Program-made: the position numbers and the translations under genes
The notes under the pieces: model-generated
Database searches by the model: none
What the model saw: only the letters and a program-made list of their open reading frames with translations
What the model was told of the DNA's origin: nothing
Source: [Clostridium] polysaccharolyticum
Lineage (GTDB): Bacteria; Bacillota; Clostridia; Lachnospirales; Lachnospiraceae
DNA: 64,000 nt
NCBI RefSeq assembly: GCF_900111595.1
Contig: NZ_FOHN01000003.1
Location: 62,001-126,000, forward strand
Direction of reading: 5' to 3'
Shown: one piece after another, positions 7,387-16,521 of the stretch
Position numbering within the stretch: the stretch's first letter is position 1
How the letters are laid out: the number at the start of each line of letters is the position of its first letter

Positions 7387-8623
7387 GCAGCTTATAGATA
7401 TGGTGAAGTACGCTCAAACATACATTCCATTCTATACGAAACTCTATGAGGGGGTTAATCCTGATGAATGGAAGAACATTAAGGATTTCAAAAAGCTGCC
7501 AATTATATCCGCAAATGATTTGGTTACACATTTTGAGGAATTAAAATCAACAGCAGGGAATCTGTATCGCGTTACCAGTAGCAGCGGTACACTTGGCAAT
7601 CCTAAAGTAATCTACCGAACGAAGGAGGATACCGCAAAGAGTGTTGATGTACTGGAAGAACTGCTAAAAATGGCGGGAGTAACAAAAGAGGATACCGTAT
7701 TTATAGGACAGCCTTTTGATATGGCGCATTTTGGATATCTTGTGTCGGGTGGCCTTGCAAAGATTGGGGCACTTGCAATACCAGCAGGAATTGCGATGAA
7801 TAATGACAAATATGTTTCTTTAATAAAACTATATAAACCAAGTGTTATCTGCACATCCTTATCAAGAATCCTTAATGTAATCAAGTTACTAAAAGAAGAG
7901 AACATTGCAAGTGTTCCGTGGGTTCGCACTATTATCCTGGCAGGAGAGCCAGTGACAGAATCAGGAATTGAGAAGATCAAAGAGTATTTTCATACGACAC
8001 CATTTAATTTTTATGGAAGTGAGGAAACAGATGGATTAGCAGGTGATTGCAAATATCATGCAGGTATTCATTTCTTTGACGATTTATTTTATCTAGAACT
8101 ACTGGAACTGAAAGGAGTTAGGCCGAAGAAAGAAGGAAATTCTATAGGAGAAGCTGTTTTAACTTCGCTATACCAGAAAGGTGTTCCATTAATTCGTTAT
8201 CGACTTGGAGATATTATCGAAGTGGAGAAAGAGAAGTGTCAGTGTGGCAGCAAAAGACCTCTTATTCACGTCTATGGGCGTGCAGATGATGCATTTTCCC
8301 TGTTTGATGGTATTACAATGAGAGCATTCCAGATAAAAACGGTACTCGATCAGTATTTTAAAGATATTATGAATTACCAGATTGTACTTTCCACCTTGGT
8401 TCCAGGATTGGATGAGGTATTGATCCGTATTGAGAGAAAATCCAAAGAAGACTCCTTTCATGAAGAGGAGATCATCAATGCACTTTGGAATTGTAGTGAG
8501 GATTTGACAGGGTTAAGAGAAACGGGACATGTTAAGTTCAAGTTAAGTATTGACCAGTCGGATATTATTGTAACCCAAAGGGGCAAGACAAGGAAAATTA
8601 TTGATTTGAGAAATGAGGTGTAA
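7373..8623 (+). CDS. PaaK-type AMP-forming ligase (phenylacetate-CoA ligase family)
   Basis: The 416-residue protein belongs to the ANL adenylating superfamily. It has the Ser/Gly-rich P-loop SSSGTLGNPK near residue 67, the FYGSEETDG motif that binds the adenylate, and a short C-terminal domain with GRADDAF. PaaK homologues activate aryl acids as CoA thioesters, but many cluster-encoded members make amides or thioesters. Nothing else in the cluster looks like phenylacetate catabolism, so a carboxylate activation step during natural-product assembly is inferred. A Cys-rich patch (EKCQCGSKRP) is typical of the PaaK C-terminal region. Confidence 0.85.
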   Translation: METFKQLIDMVKYAQTYIPFYTKLYEGVNPDEWKNIKDFKKLPIISANDLVTHFEELKSTAGNLYRVTSSSGTLGNPKVIYRTKEDTAKSVDVLEELLKMAGVTKEDTVFIGQPFDMAHFGYLVSGGLAKIGALAIPAGIAMNNDKYVSLIKLYKPSVICTSLSRILNVIKLLKEENIASVPWVRTIILAGEPVTESGIEKIKEYFHTTPFNFYGSEETDGLAGDCKYHAGIHFFDDLFYLELLELKGVRPKKEGNSIGEAVLTSLYQKGVPLIRYRLGDIIEVEKEKCQCGSKRPLIHVYGRADDAFSLFDGITMRAFQIKTVLDQYFKDIMNYQIVLSTLVPGLDEVLIRIERKSKEDSFHEEEIINALWNCSEDLTGLRETGHVKFKLSIDQSDIIVTQRGKTRKIIDLRNEV

Positions 8624-8625
8624 AA

Positions 8626-10011
8626 GTGAAATATTTAGAAAGTAACATTTGCCCAGATGAGATTCTCGATTATGAGAAAAGAGGAGATTGCTATACATGG
8701 TGCTTTCCAATTAATTTTGAGGATTTCAATGCTCGTGATATTAGCAGAAATGACAACTATCTGGATAAGAATACAAAATTGATGACACTGTATATTCACA
8801 TTCCTTATTGCAAGTTTATCTGTTCCATGTGTCCATTCACACATGAGCCAGTTAAGGAAGAAGAGTTTAGCAGATACGTAAAATGCTTAGAGAAGGAAAT
8901 TGGGTTATATGCAGAACATAAGTTATCGAAAGAATCAAAGGTTAGTACAATTTATTTTGGGGGCGGTACCGCAAGTATTTTAAGTCTTGCGCAGGTAAAG
9001 GAAATTATAAACATTTTAAAGGAGAAATACCAGCTGCTTGAAGAATGTGAGATTTGTTTGGAATGCCATCCAAATACAGTTACGAAAGAGTACTTAGAAG
9101 GAATTAAAGAAGCTGGAGTAACCAGAGTTTCCTTTGGCATTCAGTCCTTTCAGCAGAAAAATCTTACAGCATTGAAATTATGGCAGAATGCGGAACGAAA
9201 CAAGGAAGTAATCAAAATGGCAATGGGAATTGGGTTTGACACTGTGGCTATGGATATCATGTATAACTTTCCAGATCAGACCATTGAAGAGCTTACAGAG
9301 GATATAAGATTTGCTGTAGATGCTGGGGTTCAAGGACTTAGTGTATACGCATTAGATCCAGAGGTAAGAAAGCTGAATTCCGTAAAGGAAAGACAAGAGA
9401 AAATGCAGATGGAACAGGATATGTTTTACTACATATTTGATTATCTGAAAAGACAGGGGTATGTTCAGGTTGCCCAGCCAGACTACTCGCTTCCAGGTCA
9501 TGAAAACAGACAGATTATGGATCTTTGGGGAGCACCACAGAGAATAAATCTTGGATTTGGCGCTGGAGCATTTAGTGAGAATTTCAATGGATGCTCTTGG
9601 GCAAATATCCATGACCCTCAAGAGTATATGAAATGCATGGAAGCTGGACAGATGCCGATTCTTATGGGAAAACGATGGTCTTTGGATGATGCAATGGCTA
9701 GATACGTAGCACTTGGGGTCAGAATGCTTAAAGTTCCATTAAAGAACTTTAAAGAGCAGTTTGGTATTGCATTAGCAGATATCTATAAATACGAAATCCT
9801 TAAGCTGCAGGAACTTGGTTATGTAGAACTGGAGTCTGATTTTCTTGTTATTACGGAGAAGGGAAAATATTACATAGACAATATTTCTAAGACGTTCTTT
9901 AATTTCTCCAACCGAGGAAGAGCGCAGTACTGGGGATGTAAGCTAAAAGAGTATATGCCACGTAATCTTTATCAATGGAAAGATGTAATAGGTGAGTGCG
10001 ATGAAGAATAG
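8626..10011 (+). CDS. HemW/HemN-like radical SAM enzyme
   Basis: The radical SAM motif CKFICSMC lies near residue 62, within the HemN-family context YIHIPYCKFICSMC. The GGGT motif (YFGGGTAS), the FGIQSFQ block and a C-terminal HemN-like domain (LGVRMLK...) follow. True HemN/HemW proteins are 380-460 residues and act in haem handling; cluster-encoded relatives act as methyltransferases, cyclopropanases or methylthiolation enzymes. No haem genes are nearby, so a tailoring reaction is more likely. The GTG start follows GAGGTGTAAAA. It overlaps the next radical SAM gene. Confidence 0.85.
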   Translation: MKYLESNICPDEILDYEKRGDCYTWCFPINFEDFNARDISRNDNYLDKNTKLMTLYIHIPYCKFICSMCPFTHEPVKEEEFSRYVKCLEKEIGLYAEHKLSKESKVSTIYFGGGTASILSLAQVKEIINILKEKYQLLEECEICLECHPNTVTKEYLEGIKEAGVTRVSFGIQSFQQKNLTALKLWQNAERNKEVIKMAMGIGFDTVAMDIMYNFPDQTIEELTEDIRFAVDAGVQGLSVYALDPEVRKLNSVKERQEKMQMEQDMFYYIFDYLKRQGYVQVAQPDYSLPGHENRQIMDLWGAPQRINLGFGAGAFSENFNGCSWANIHDPQEYMKCMEAGQMPILMGKRWSLDDAMARYVALGVRMLKVPLKNFKEQFGIALADIYKYEILKLQELGYVELESDFLVITEKGKYYIDNISKTFFNFSNRGRAQYWGCKLKEYMPRNLYQWKDVIGECDEE

Positions 10012-11395
10012 AACGCTGGATGTGGCAGTTCCAATCTACATTTCCAATCTGTGCGATTCGGAATGTCGTATGTGTAGTATGAGTCACCAGAACAGTAGAT
10101 TGGAGCGAATAGATGGTACGGAAGAAGAGATTCGGAAGCAGTTAGATATTCTCTATCGCATAGAAGGGATTCGATGGGTAATGATTCTTTCAGGAGAATA
10201 TAAAAAAGGTGAGTATCGGACGAATCATCTTCGACGAATTGTAAAAGTGGTAAATGAAGCATTCAAGATGGGGTATGAAAGAGTCACCATTAATATTGGA
10301 GCACTTGATGATAATGAAATTACCTATTTTTATGGACATTTTCTCTATCCGAAACAAGTTGGTCTTGCTGTATTCCAAGAGACTTATGACAGAGTGGTAT
10401 ATGAAGAAAAGTTTGGTAAGTACAATCCTGAGGTGCCAAAGACGGATTATGACAGGCGTTTTCAGACACTAGAGAAATGGCTGGAGCACGGATTTGTAAT
10501 GGTTAATCCAGGAATCCTTCTTGGTGCTGGTAATCCGTATTCTGATACAGATGCATTACTTGCACATTGTACATGCCTGAAAGAGAAGTACCACGACTGT
10601 AAGATACAGGTCTCTCTTCCTAGAATTGTAGGAGAACGTGACTGCTGCGATGATCAGTTATACAAGAAAGTGATATGCAAAGTGAGAGAGTATTTGCCAG
10701 ATGCGGAAGTTATTTTAACTACTAGAGAGAGTAAAGAGTTCCTTGGAGAGATGCTGGATTACTTTGACGTTTTAAGTCCAGGAACTTCTGAGGTACTTGG
10801 TTATACAGAGCGTGGAGAGATAAATAATTCGCCAGACAAGTCACAATTCTATATTAAAGAGAAGAGAGAAAGACCTTCTCAAGTTCTACAGTATTTTCAA
10901 AACAAGTATCAAGTTCACTTTCGATTTGTAGAAAAATCGCTTTATCAGAATAGAAAACAGAAAGTGTTTATCTCTACACCAATTACAAACGCAATAAATT
11001 CTGAAACTGGCTGTTTTGATAGTGTTATGGCATCCCAGATTAGCAGCATTGCGGAAATGCTTAAAGAACGAAACTGTGAGACATTCCTTGCAATTGAAAA
11101 GGAAAAATGGGGAAAGAAAATTGCAAAACCAGAGGATTGTGCGGTTCGGGATTTTAGAGAACTTAAGAATTCAGACAAGCTCATTGTATATCTGACTAGA
11201 TGCTTTTCAGAAGGTACCTGTGTGGAGATTGGATGGGCAACGGCATTAGATATCCCCGTTACAATTCTTTGCCAGAAGGGAATGCAGGTGTCCCCATTAA
11301 TTAAGGGACTAGGCAGCATCGGTGATAATCGGCTGTTCTATCTGGAGTTAAGTGATCAGGATAAACTGCGGACAATATTGAATAGCAGGGTATAA
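10001..11395 (+). CDS. ThiH/HydG-like radical SAM enzyme fused to a deoxyribosyltransferase-like domain
   Basis: Residues 1 to about 310 are a BioB/ThiH-type radical SAM domain with CDSECRMC near residue 19 and ThiH/HydG-like blocks FQETYDRVVYEEKFG and KTDYDRRF. Relatives cleave aromatic amino acids (ThiH, HydG, NosL). Residues from about 316 to 464 resemble nucleoside 2-deoxyribosyltransferases: KVFISTPIT at the start, a DKLIVYLTR strand, and EGTCVEIGWA, where the family's catalytic Glu sits in a GTxxELG-like motif. I know of no standard family with this fusion. The ATG at 10001 has an AGGTGAG site; an in-frame GTG lies 9 bases upstream. Confidence 0.78.
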   Translation: MKNRTLDVAVPIYISNLCDSECRMCSMSHQNSRLERIDGTEEEIRKQLDILYRIEGIRWVMILSGEYKKGEYRTNHLRRIVKVVNEAFKMGYERVTINIGALDDNEITYFYGHFLYPKQVGLAVFQETYDRVVYEEKFGKYNPEVPKTDYDRRFQTLEKWLEHGFVMVNPGILLGAGNPYSDTDALLAHCTCLKEKYHDCKIQVSLPRIVGERDCCDDQLYKKVICKVREYLPDAEVILTTRESKEFLGEMLDYFDVLSPGTSEVLGYTERGEINNSPDKSQFYIKEKRERPSQVLQYFQNKYQVHFRFVEKSLYQNRKQKVFISTPITNAINSETGCFDSVMASQISSIAEMLKERNCETFLAIEKEKWGKKIAKPEDCAVRDFRELKNSDKLIVYLTRCFSEGTCVEIGWATALDIPVTILCQKGMQVSPLIKGLGSIGDNRLFYLELSDQDKLRTILNSRV

Positions 11396-11405
11396 GGAGG
11401 AAATA

Positions 11406-12221
11406 ATGAAAGCATTTGAAATCGTTTGTGGGCTTATGAAAGCTTGGGAGAAAAATCAACCAGATGCATTCTATGATTTAGTTGAGAAAAATGCATTAAT
11501 TTACCATCCTTACTTTCAAAAACCAATTAATGTGGAAGCAGCAATGGAAGTTCTTAATACCGCAGTCAGCGGTACATCAGAACTGGAAAGATACGAATTA
11601 GTGAAGGGAGAAGGAGATGGGATCAATGACCAGATCAAATTGTTTATCTGTGATTCAGGAAGTCGTGTACCAGATATCTGTTATGTTGGGATTATGCCGA
11701 TGCTCTTCACCATCAAGAATGAAAAGATAACTGAGATTACCTTGGAAAAAGGCTACTTTAAGAAAATCAGAAATTGGGAAAAAGTAAAAGAGAGAACGGC
11801 ATCGGACTTACCATTTGCGGAGTGTTTGGCTCTTGATTCAACACTAGCTATTGCGATTAAACTGGCAAAATACTGGGGAAGCAACTATGGTGCTGAATTT
11901 CTTGACTTGTTCAATGAAGATGCAGCGATACGTCACATTATGTATTCTGAGGAAACAACACCTGAGGTTGTTGTTGATGTAATGAACAGCAATGTGTTAG
12001 GAACTACGGAACTTTATAGTTTTGCTTTGCAAAGCGGGAGTGGTAAAGGAATTAAGGACACTGCAGTGCTCAGGTTTATTGAAACGGGTGATCAGATTGG
12101 ATATGTTCCAGAGCAGCAGGGTGTTATGAAGATTTTTATGAAAGTGAAAAACCACAAAATAACCTATCTAGATGTGCAGGGATATGAAATTGTGCGGATT
12201 CAGAAGGAGGAATTAGCATGA
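11406..12221 (+). CDS. Tandem NTF2/SnoaL-like domain protein, paralogue 1
   Basis: The 271-residue protein holds two copies of an approximately 125-residue NTF2-like fold. Each copy repeats the pattern KAWE..QPDAFYDLVEKNALIYHP, then V.V.N..V.GTSELE, then a GDG.ND.I segment, a DSG or ETG turn, a GY.P.-type strand and a final I-E-type strand. SnoaL-like proteins include cyclases, isomerases and dehydratases, but many are simple binding folds; no catalytic residue can be assigned here. It starts after AAGGAGG and its stop overlaps the next paralogue (ATGA). Single-domain members are usual, so the doubled form is notable. Confidence 0.7.
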   Translation: MKAFEIVCGLMKAWEKNQPDAFYDLVEKNALIYHPYFQKPINVEAAMEVLNTAVSGTSELERYELVKGEGDGINDQIKLFICDSGSRVPDICYVGIMPMLFTIKNEKITEITLEKGYFKKIRNWEKVKERTASDLPFAECLALDSTLAIAIKLAKYWGSNYGAEFLDLFNEDAAIRHIMYSEETTPEVVVDVMNSNVLGTTELYSFALQSGSGKGIKDTAVLRFIETGDQIGYVPEQQGVMKIFMKVKNHKITYLDVQGYEIVRIQKEELA

Positions 12222-13090
12222 GTAATTTGAGTGTAGAAGAAATGGCAAAAATTCTGGGGGATGCATGGGCTCAAAACAGAGGAGATGATTTTATTGCCTT
12301 ATTTTCAGAGAATGCAGTAATTAATCATCCTTTTTTTGTAAATGATGAAGATCCTAGAACAATCGTTGAAGTTCTTAATTGCAATGTAAAAGGAACTTCT
12401 GAGTATAAAGGATATAAACTGATTGATGGCGATGGTACTGGAGAAAATGATGTGATCGAAATGAGCTTTTACGACACGGGAAACAATTGTGGTTACACGC
12501 CAAAGTATCAGGGAGATATGGTTATTACAGCATACATAAAGAATCATGAATTTGTTAGATTTGATGTATTCGGTTATAAAATTGTGGAGACTGAGAATCA
12601 AGGTAAGAAATTTAAGAAAATTGAGGATATTCAGGTAGAAAATGCTTATGATCTAGCAAAATTAGCTGGTAAAGCATGGGAGGAAAATGACATGGATATG
12701 TTTACTTCCTTATTTACGGAAGATGCAAAGATTTTTCATCCACTATTTAAAAAGCCAGTTACGCCTGATATTGTATCCGATGTGTTGAACTCTCCAATGG
12801 AAGGTGTTAGCAGACTTTCCAATGTGAATATTATCTCGGGTGATGGAAGTGGGGAAGAAGATATTATTGACATGTATTTTGATGAAACAGGAGTACAACT
12901 TGGATATCTTCCAAAACACATGGGTGTGCTTCATATGACAGCAAAGATTAAAGACAGAAGATTCACTGAATTTGTAGTACATAGCTATACACCAGTAGAA
13001 AACAAATTTGATGATAATCTGAAGGTGAAAGCGGTGGAAACGGTATCTGCTCAGAAAATGAGTGTCAAAACCGCAGAGAAGGACCAGTAG
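12218..13090 (+). CDS. Tandem NTF2/SnoaL-like domain protein, paralogue 2
   Basis: The 290-residue protein has the same double arrangement as the gene before it, with a charged C-terminal tail. Domain 1 reads AQNRGDDFIALFSENAVINHP and GTSEYKGYK; domain 2 reads EENDMDMFTSLFTEDAKIFHP and GVSRLSN. Both carry the shared GDGxGExDxI and DTG/ETGxxxGYxPK blocks, so the four domains of the two genes derive from repeated duplication. Conservation of the GYxPK strand in all but one domain suggests a common ligand pocket. Function is unknown; a pathway cyclase, a carrier or a self-protection binding protein are all possible. Confidence 0.7.
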   Translation: MSNLSVEEMAKILGDAWAQNRGDDFIALFSENAVINHPFFVNDEDPRTIVEVLNCNVKGTSEYKGYKLIDGDGTGENDVIEMSFYDTGNNCGYTPKYQGDMVITAYIKNHEFVRFDVFGYKIVETENQGKKFKKIEDIQVENAYDLAKLAGKAWEENDMDMFTSLFTEDAKIFHPLFKKPVTPDIVSDVLNSPMEGVSRLSNVNIISGDGSGEEDIIDMYFDETGVQLGYLPKHMGVLHMTAKIKDRRFTEFVVHSYTPVENKFDDNLKVKAVETVSAQKMSVKTAEKDQ

Positions 13091-13091
13091 T

Positions 13092-14420
13092 ATGAGTGAA
13101 AAAAGTAGAAAAGGAGTACTAAAACTTGTTGGGTTAAGTCTAGGTGTTACAGCATCTCAGCTGGCATTAATCCTAATCGGTATGTCGGATTCTGTAATGA
13201 TGGGAAGAGTGAGCAGCAGAGGGCTGGCTGCTGGAACGTTAGTATCATCCTTCTATAACCTGGGACTTCTATTCTGTATGGGGATGATTATACCAATTGC
13301 TGTACAGATCGGAAACAGCAGATTCAGGGATTCAGAAGACAAGAGAAAGGCAATTACGGTTGCTTATTACAGAATTTCCTTAGTTACATCACTGTTAACA
13401 ATTCTTTTTCTATTCATTGCAGTAAAGATTAATCTGTGTGTGGGTAAAGATCCTGAGATGCTTAGGATAGCAGAACGCTATGCAATAGGAATCATGCCAG
13501 GTATTGTACCCTGGGTAATGTTTTACCTGATTCGTAATATCCTTCTTTGCTACCAGAGGGTAAAACTAACTACCATCCTGGCTTTTGTCTCAGTAGCATT
13601 AAATATTTTCTTCAATCGTATCTTTATCTATGGATTTGGTGCATTTCGCGGCTTTGGTATTGAAGGATGTGCCCTAGCAACCAGTTTAACGAACTGGATT
13701 ATCTTTTTAACCGCATTCTGTGTACTTCGTAGCGACAGTAGTATTATTCCAGAATGGAGACAGCTCGTTAAGGCCGATAGGCAATACATTGGACCCACTG
13801 TTAAGTTGGGAATTCCTACAGGACTGGTATTTTTCTCGGAATATTTGATTTTCTCGTTCGGCAATAGTCTTTTATCTAGTATGAGCACGACAGCAGTTGT
13901 TGCATTTGGCATTGCAGTATCATGGCTCAATCTTATGTATATGTTCCCAGTTGCGTTGTCTCAGGTTATTACAGAACCCATATCCAGATATTTTGCAATG
14001 GGAGATATGGATAAGGTTAGAGAATTATCAAAAACCGCATTAGCTACTCTGTTCTTGTACAATGCTGCTTGCATTGGGGTGATATTATTATGTAAGAAAT
14101 GGATGATACATTTTATCGTGGCGGATAACATGACACCGCTGCTCTACAAGATATCAGAAAACTATATGTATCTTATTGCAATAGTCATTTTCCTGTACAA
14201 CTTTATTGTGGTATTTAGTGGAATACTAAGAGGATTTGGGGATGTGAAAACTCCATTAGTAATGATGTTTGTTATGTACTGGGGAGTTGGAATTGGAGGA
14301 ACTATTCTGTTTACACATTTTACAGGAGTGTATGGAGTCCTTTTAGGTATGTGCTTAGGATTTATACTTACCTGTGTGGGTATCTTTAGTACCTATATGA
14401 AGAAAATGAGGAGGACGTAG
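13092..14420 (+). CDS. MATE-family efflux transporter
   Basis: The 442-residue integral membrane protein with about twelve helices shows the MATE opening LGVTASQLALILIGMSDSVMMGRVSS. Polar helix breaks and the second-half repeat (ATALFLYNAACIGVILL and IFLYNFIVVFSGILRGFGD) also fit the family. MATE proteins export drugs and natural products using Na+ or H+ gradients. Its place in the middle of the cluster suggests export of the pathway product or self-resistance. The chosen ATG lies one base after the previous stop codon; an upstream in-frame start inside the previous gene is less likely. Confidence 0.88.
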   Translation: MSEKSRKGVLKLVGLSLGVTASQLALILIGMSDSVMMGRVSSRGLAAGTLVSSFYNLGLLFCMGMIIPIAVQIGNSRFRDSEDKRKAITVAYYRISLVTSLLTILFLFIAVKINLCVGKDPEMLRIAERYAIGIMPGIVPWVMFYLIRNILLCYQRVKLTTILAFVSVALNIFFNRIFIYGFGAFRGFGIEGCALATSLTNWIIFLTAFCVLRSDSSIIPEWRQLVKADRQYIGPTVKLGIPTGLVFFSEYLIFSFGNSLLSSMSTTAVVAFGIAVSWLNLMYMFPVALSQVITEPISRYFAMGDMDKVRELSKTALATLFLYNAACIGVILLCKKWMIHFIVADNMTPLLYKISENYMYLIAIVIFLYNFIVVFSGILRGFGDVKTPLVMMFVMYWGVGIGGTILFTHFTGVYGVLLGMCLGFILTCVGIFSTYMKKMRRT

Positions 14421-14421
14421 A

Positions 14422-16521
14422 ATGGAAGATAGATTAGATCTGAAGCAGTTTCAGACGGAACTAGAACGGCAGACAAAGGAATTTGGCCAATGGATAATTA
14501 GCTGTGAAATTGCACTGTACACATTACTTAATCTTCATGGGGAAGAAATAGACCATGTGTTCAAAAAATTGGGATGTGATTCAGAAAACTTAAAGAAAAC
14601 TCTTTGGAAGAATAACAAGTTAAATAAGCAAAGAGACAGCAGATTAGTTACGCACACTACATTAGTAAGCATTTTAAAGAAATGCAGCAAGAGTGGTACT
14701 TATACGATGCTGACAAGTCTTTTGCTAGTAGAAGGCGAGATTCCTTATTATTATTTTGGCCTAACCTATCCAGAGTTTCATTTTCGAGAAAAAATTAAAG
14801 ATAAGTACCTGACTGAGGTAGTGAATCCCGTTGGGAACAAGAATCCAAAGGAAATCAAGATTGATCATTGTGTAGATATGACATTTGGTGCTTTAGCTAG
14901 TGACGAGCCATTTTTCGGAAGAGAGGAAGAACTTGAGCAAATGATTCTGGTGCTGATGCGACGTAAGAAAAATAATGTATTGCTTCTGGGAGAGGCTGGA
15001 GTAGGAAAGACTGCATTGGTCGAAGCGTTAGCAAAGAAAATTTCCAAGAGAGAGGTTCCTGAGGAATTATGGGACTCTCATGTGGCAGCATTAAACCTTG
15101 CGTCATTAATTGGAGGAGCTTCAGGACGAGGTGAGTTTGAGGAGCGTGTGGAAAATCTGTTTGGGCAGATTAAGAAAGTAAAGGGAAAAGTGATTCTGTT
15201 TATTGATGAGTTTCATTCAATAGTTGGTCTGGGAAATGACGGCAGCTTTGACCTTGCGAATCTTCTTAAGCCAGTTCTTGCTAGAAAAGAGATAAAGGTT
15301 ATTGGGGCGACAACGTTTCGAGAGTACCAAATCTATGTGGAGAAAGATGGAGCCTTAGTAAGACGTTTTCAGAGTGTTCCTGTTCTGGAACTGGATAAAG
15401 AAGAGACATATCAGCTACTGCGTAATGTAAAAGAAACTTATGAACAATACCATAAAGTGTACTATCAAGACGAGGCTCTTAGCACATGTGTGGATCTGGC
15501 GGACCAGTATATTATGAATCGTCAGTTCCCAGATAAGGCACTGGATATCTTGGATGATATCGGGGTTATTGCCAACAGAATGATGAAAAAGGAAGTTACC
15601 CCTGAGATGGTAAGAAGCTTTATCGCAAAGAAATATAAGATTTCCATTCCGGGAAGCAATGGTGAGGCAGGTAATGAAGCAGGTAAACTTCAGGTATTGT
15701 TAGCCTCGCTGTTTGGTAATGAACAAGAAAAATTAAAACTAAGAAAGTATCTTTTAGTGTCGCAGTTTATGATGCAGGAAGAAAATATTACAAACTGTCT
15801 GTTAGAGTTCTCAGGAATTAGTGACTGTGAAAAGGAAGAGTTTATTAAGGCAATTCGCTATTCGTATTTTCCGATGAAAGAAGTTTATCTGGAGTTAGAT
15901 CTTAGTACCTATCAGGAAAAGCACACAATATCCAAGCTAATCGGAGCACCTCCCGGGTATGTAGGTAGTCAGGAAAGTGGAATACTGGTGGAGAAGCTTA
16001 AAAATTTCCCAAGGCTGTTTGTGGTGATTCGCAATGCCAAAGCAGCCCATCCGGATATCATTGCATTTTTGAAAAAGGTAATACAAGGAAGCATGGTAAC
16101 GGATATATGGGGTAATGGATATCGCATGAGAAATGCGGTTATTATCGCAGACGAGTGTACGGAACATGGCACGAAGACAGGCCAGAGTGAATTCGGAGAG
16201 ATTGCGTTTGGTAATGTAACATTTAAACCTTTAACACTGGATGAACTAGAGCAGGCGACAAAAGTTTATATGAAGAGGTTAGCCTGTAACCTAAAGAAGC
16301 AGAATATAGTGATGCATTATGATTCTTCAGTTATGGATTGGGTTCGCAGATCGATTCTAAAAGAGCGTAAAGAAGAAGTAGTGAAACGAGACATATCAAG
16401 AAACATTATTGAAACAATTGCTGAGTTAATGGCAGATAATTCTAGTAAGAGCAAGAATGTTGAGTTGTATTTTGAAAATGATAAATTAGAGTATCGACAA
16501 GGAGGAAAGGATTATGAATGA
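14422..16521 (+). CDS. Clp-like AAA+ protein with degenerate second ATPase domain
   Basis: The 699-residue protein has the ClpA/ClpC layout. An N-terminal Clp-N-like helical domain spans roughly residues 1-120. The D1 ring has Walker A GEAGVGKTA (about 191), Walker B ILFIDEFHSI (about 258) and sensor GATTFREY. The D2 region keeps the substrate-pore motif GAPPGYVGSQESG (about 508), but Walker A is replaced by LEFSGISDCEKEEF and Walker B by VVIRNAKAAHPD, so D2 should not hydrolyse ATP. No ClpP-docking loop was recognised. I infer a dedicated unfoldase or remodelling partner for a cluster enzyme or peptide rather than general proteolysis. Confidence 0.83.
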   Translation: MEDRLDLKQFQTELERQTKEFGQWIISCEIALYTLLNLHGEEIDHVFKKLGCDSENLKKTLWKNNKLNKQRDSRLVTHTTLVSILKKCSKSGTYTMLTSLLLVEGEIPYYYFGLTYPEFHFREKIKDKYLTEVVNPVGNKNPKEIKIDHCVDMTFGALASDEPFFGREEELEQMILVLMRRKKNNVLLLGEAGVGKTALVEALAKKISKREVPEELWDSHVAALNLASLIGGASGRGEFEERVENLFGQIKKVKGKVILFIDEFHSIVGLGNDGSFDLANLLKPVLARKEIKVIGATTFREYQIYVEKDGALVRRFQSVPVLELDKEETYQLLRNVKETYEQYHKVYYQDEALSTCVDLADQYIMNRQFPDKALDILDDIGVIANRMMKKEVTPEMVRSFIAKKYKISIPGSNGEAGNEAGKLQVLLASLFGNEQEKLKLRKYLLVSQFMMQEENITNCLLEFSGISDCEKEEFIKAIRYSYFPMKEVYLELDLSTYQEKHTISKLIGAPPGYVGSQESGILVEKLKNFPRLFVVIRNAKAAHPDIIAFLKKVIQGSMVTDIWGNGYRMRNAVIIADECTEHGTKTGQSEFGEIAFGNVTFKPLTLDELEQATKVYMKRLACNLKKQNIVMHYDSSVMDWVRRSILKERKEEVVKRDISRNIIETIAELMADNSSKSKNVELYFENDKLEYRQGGKDYE

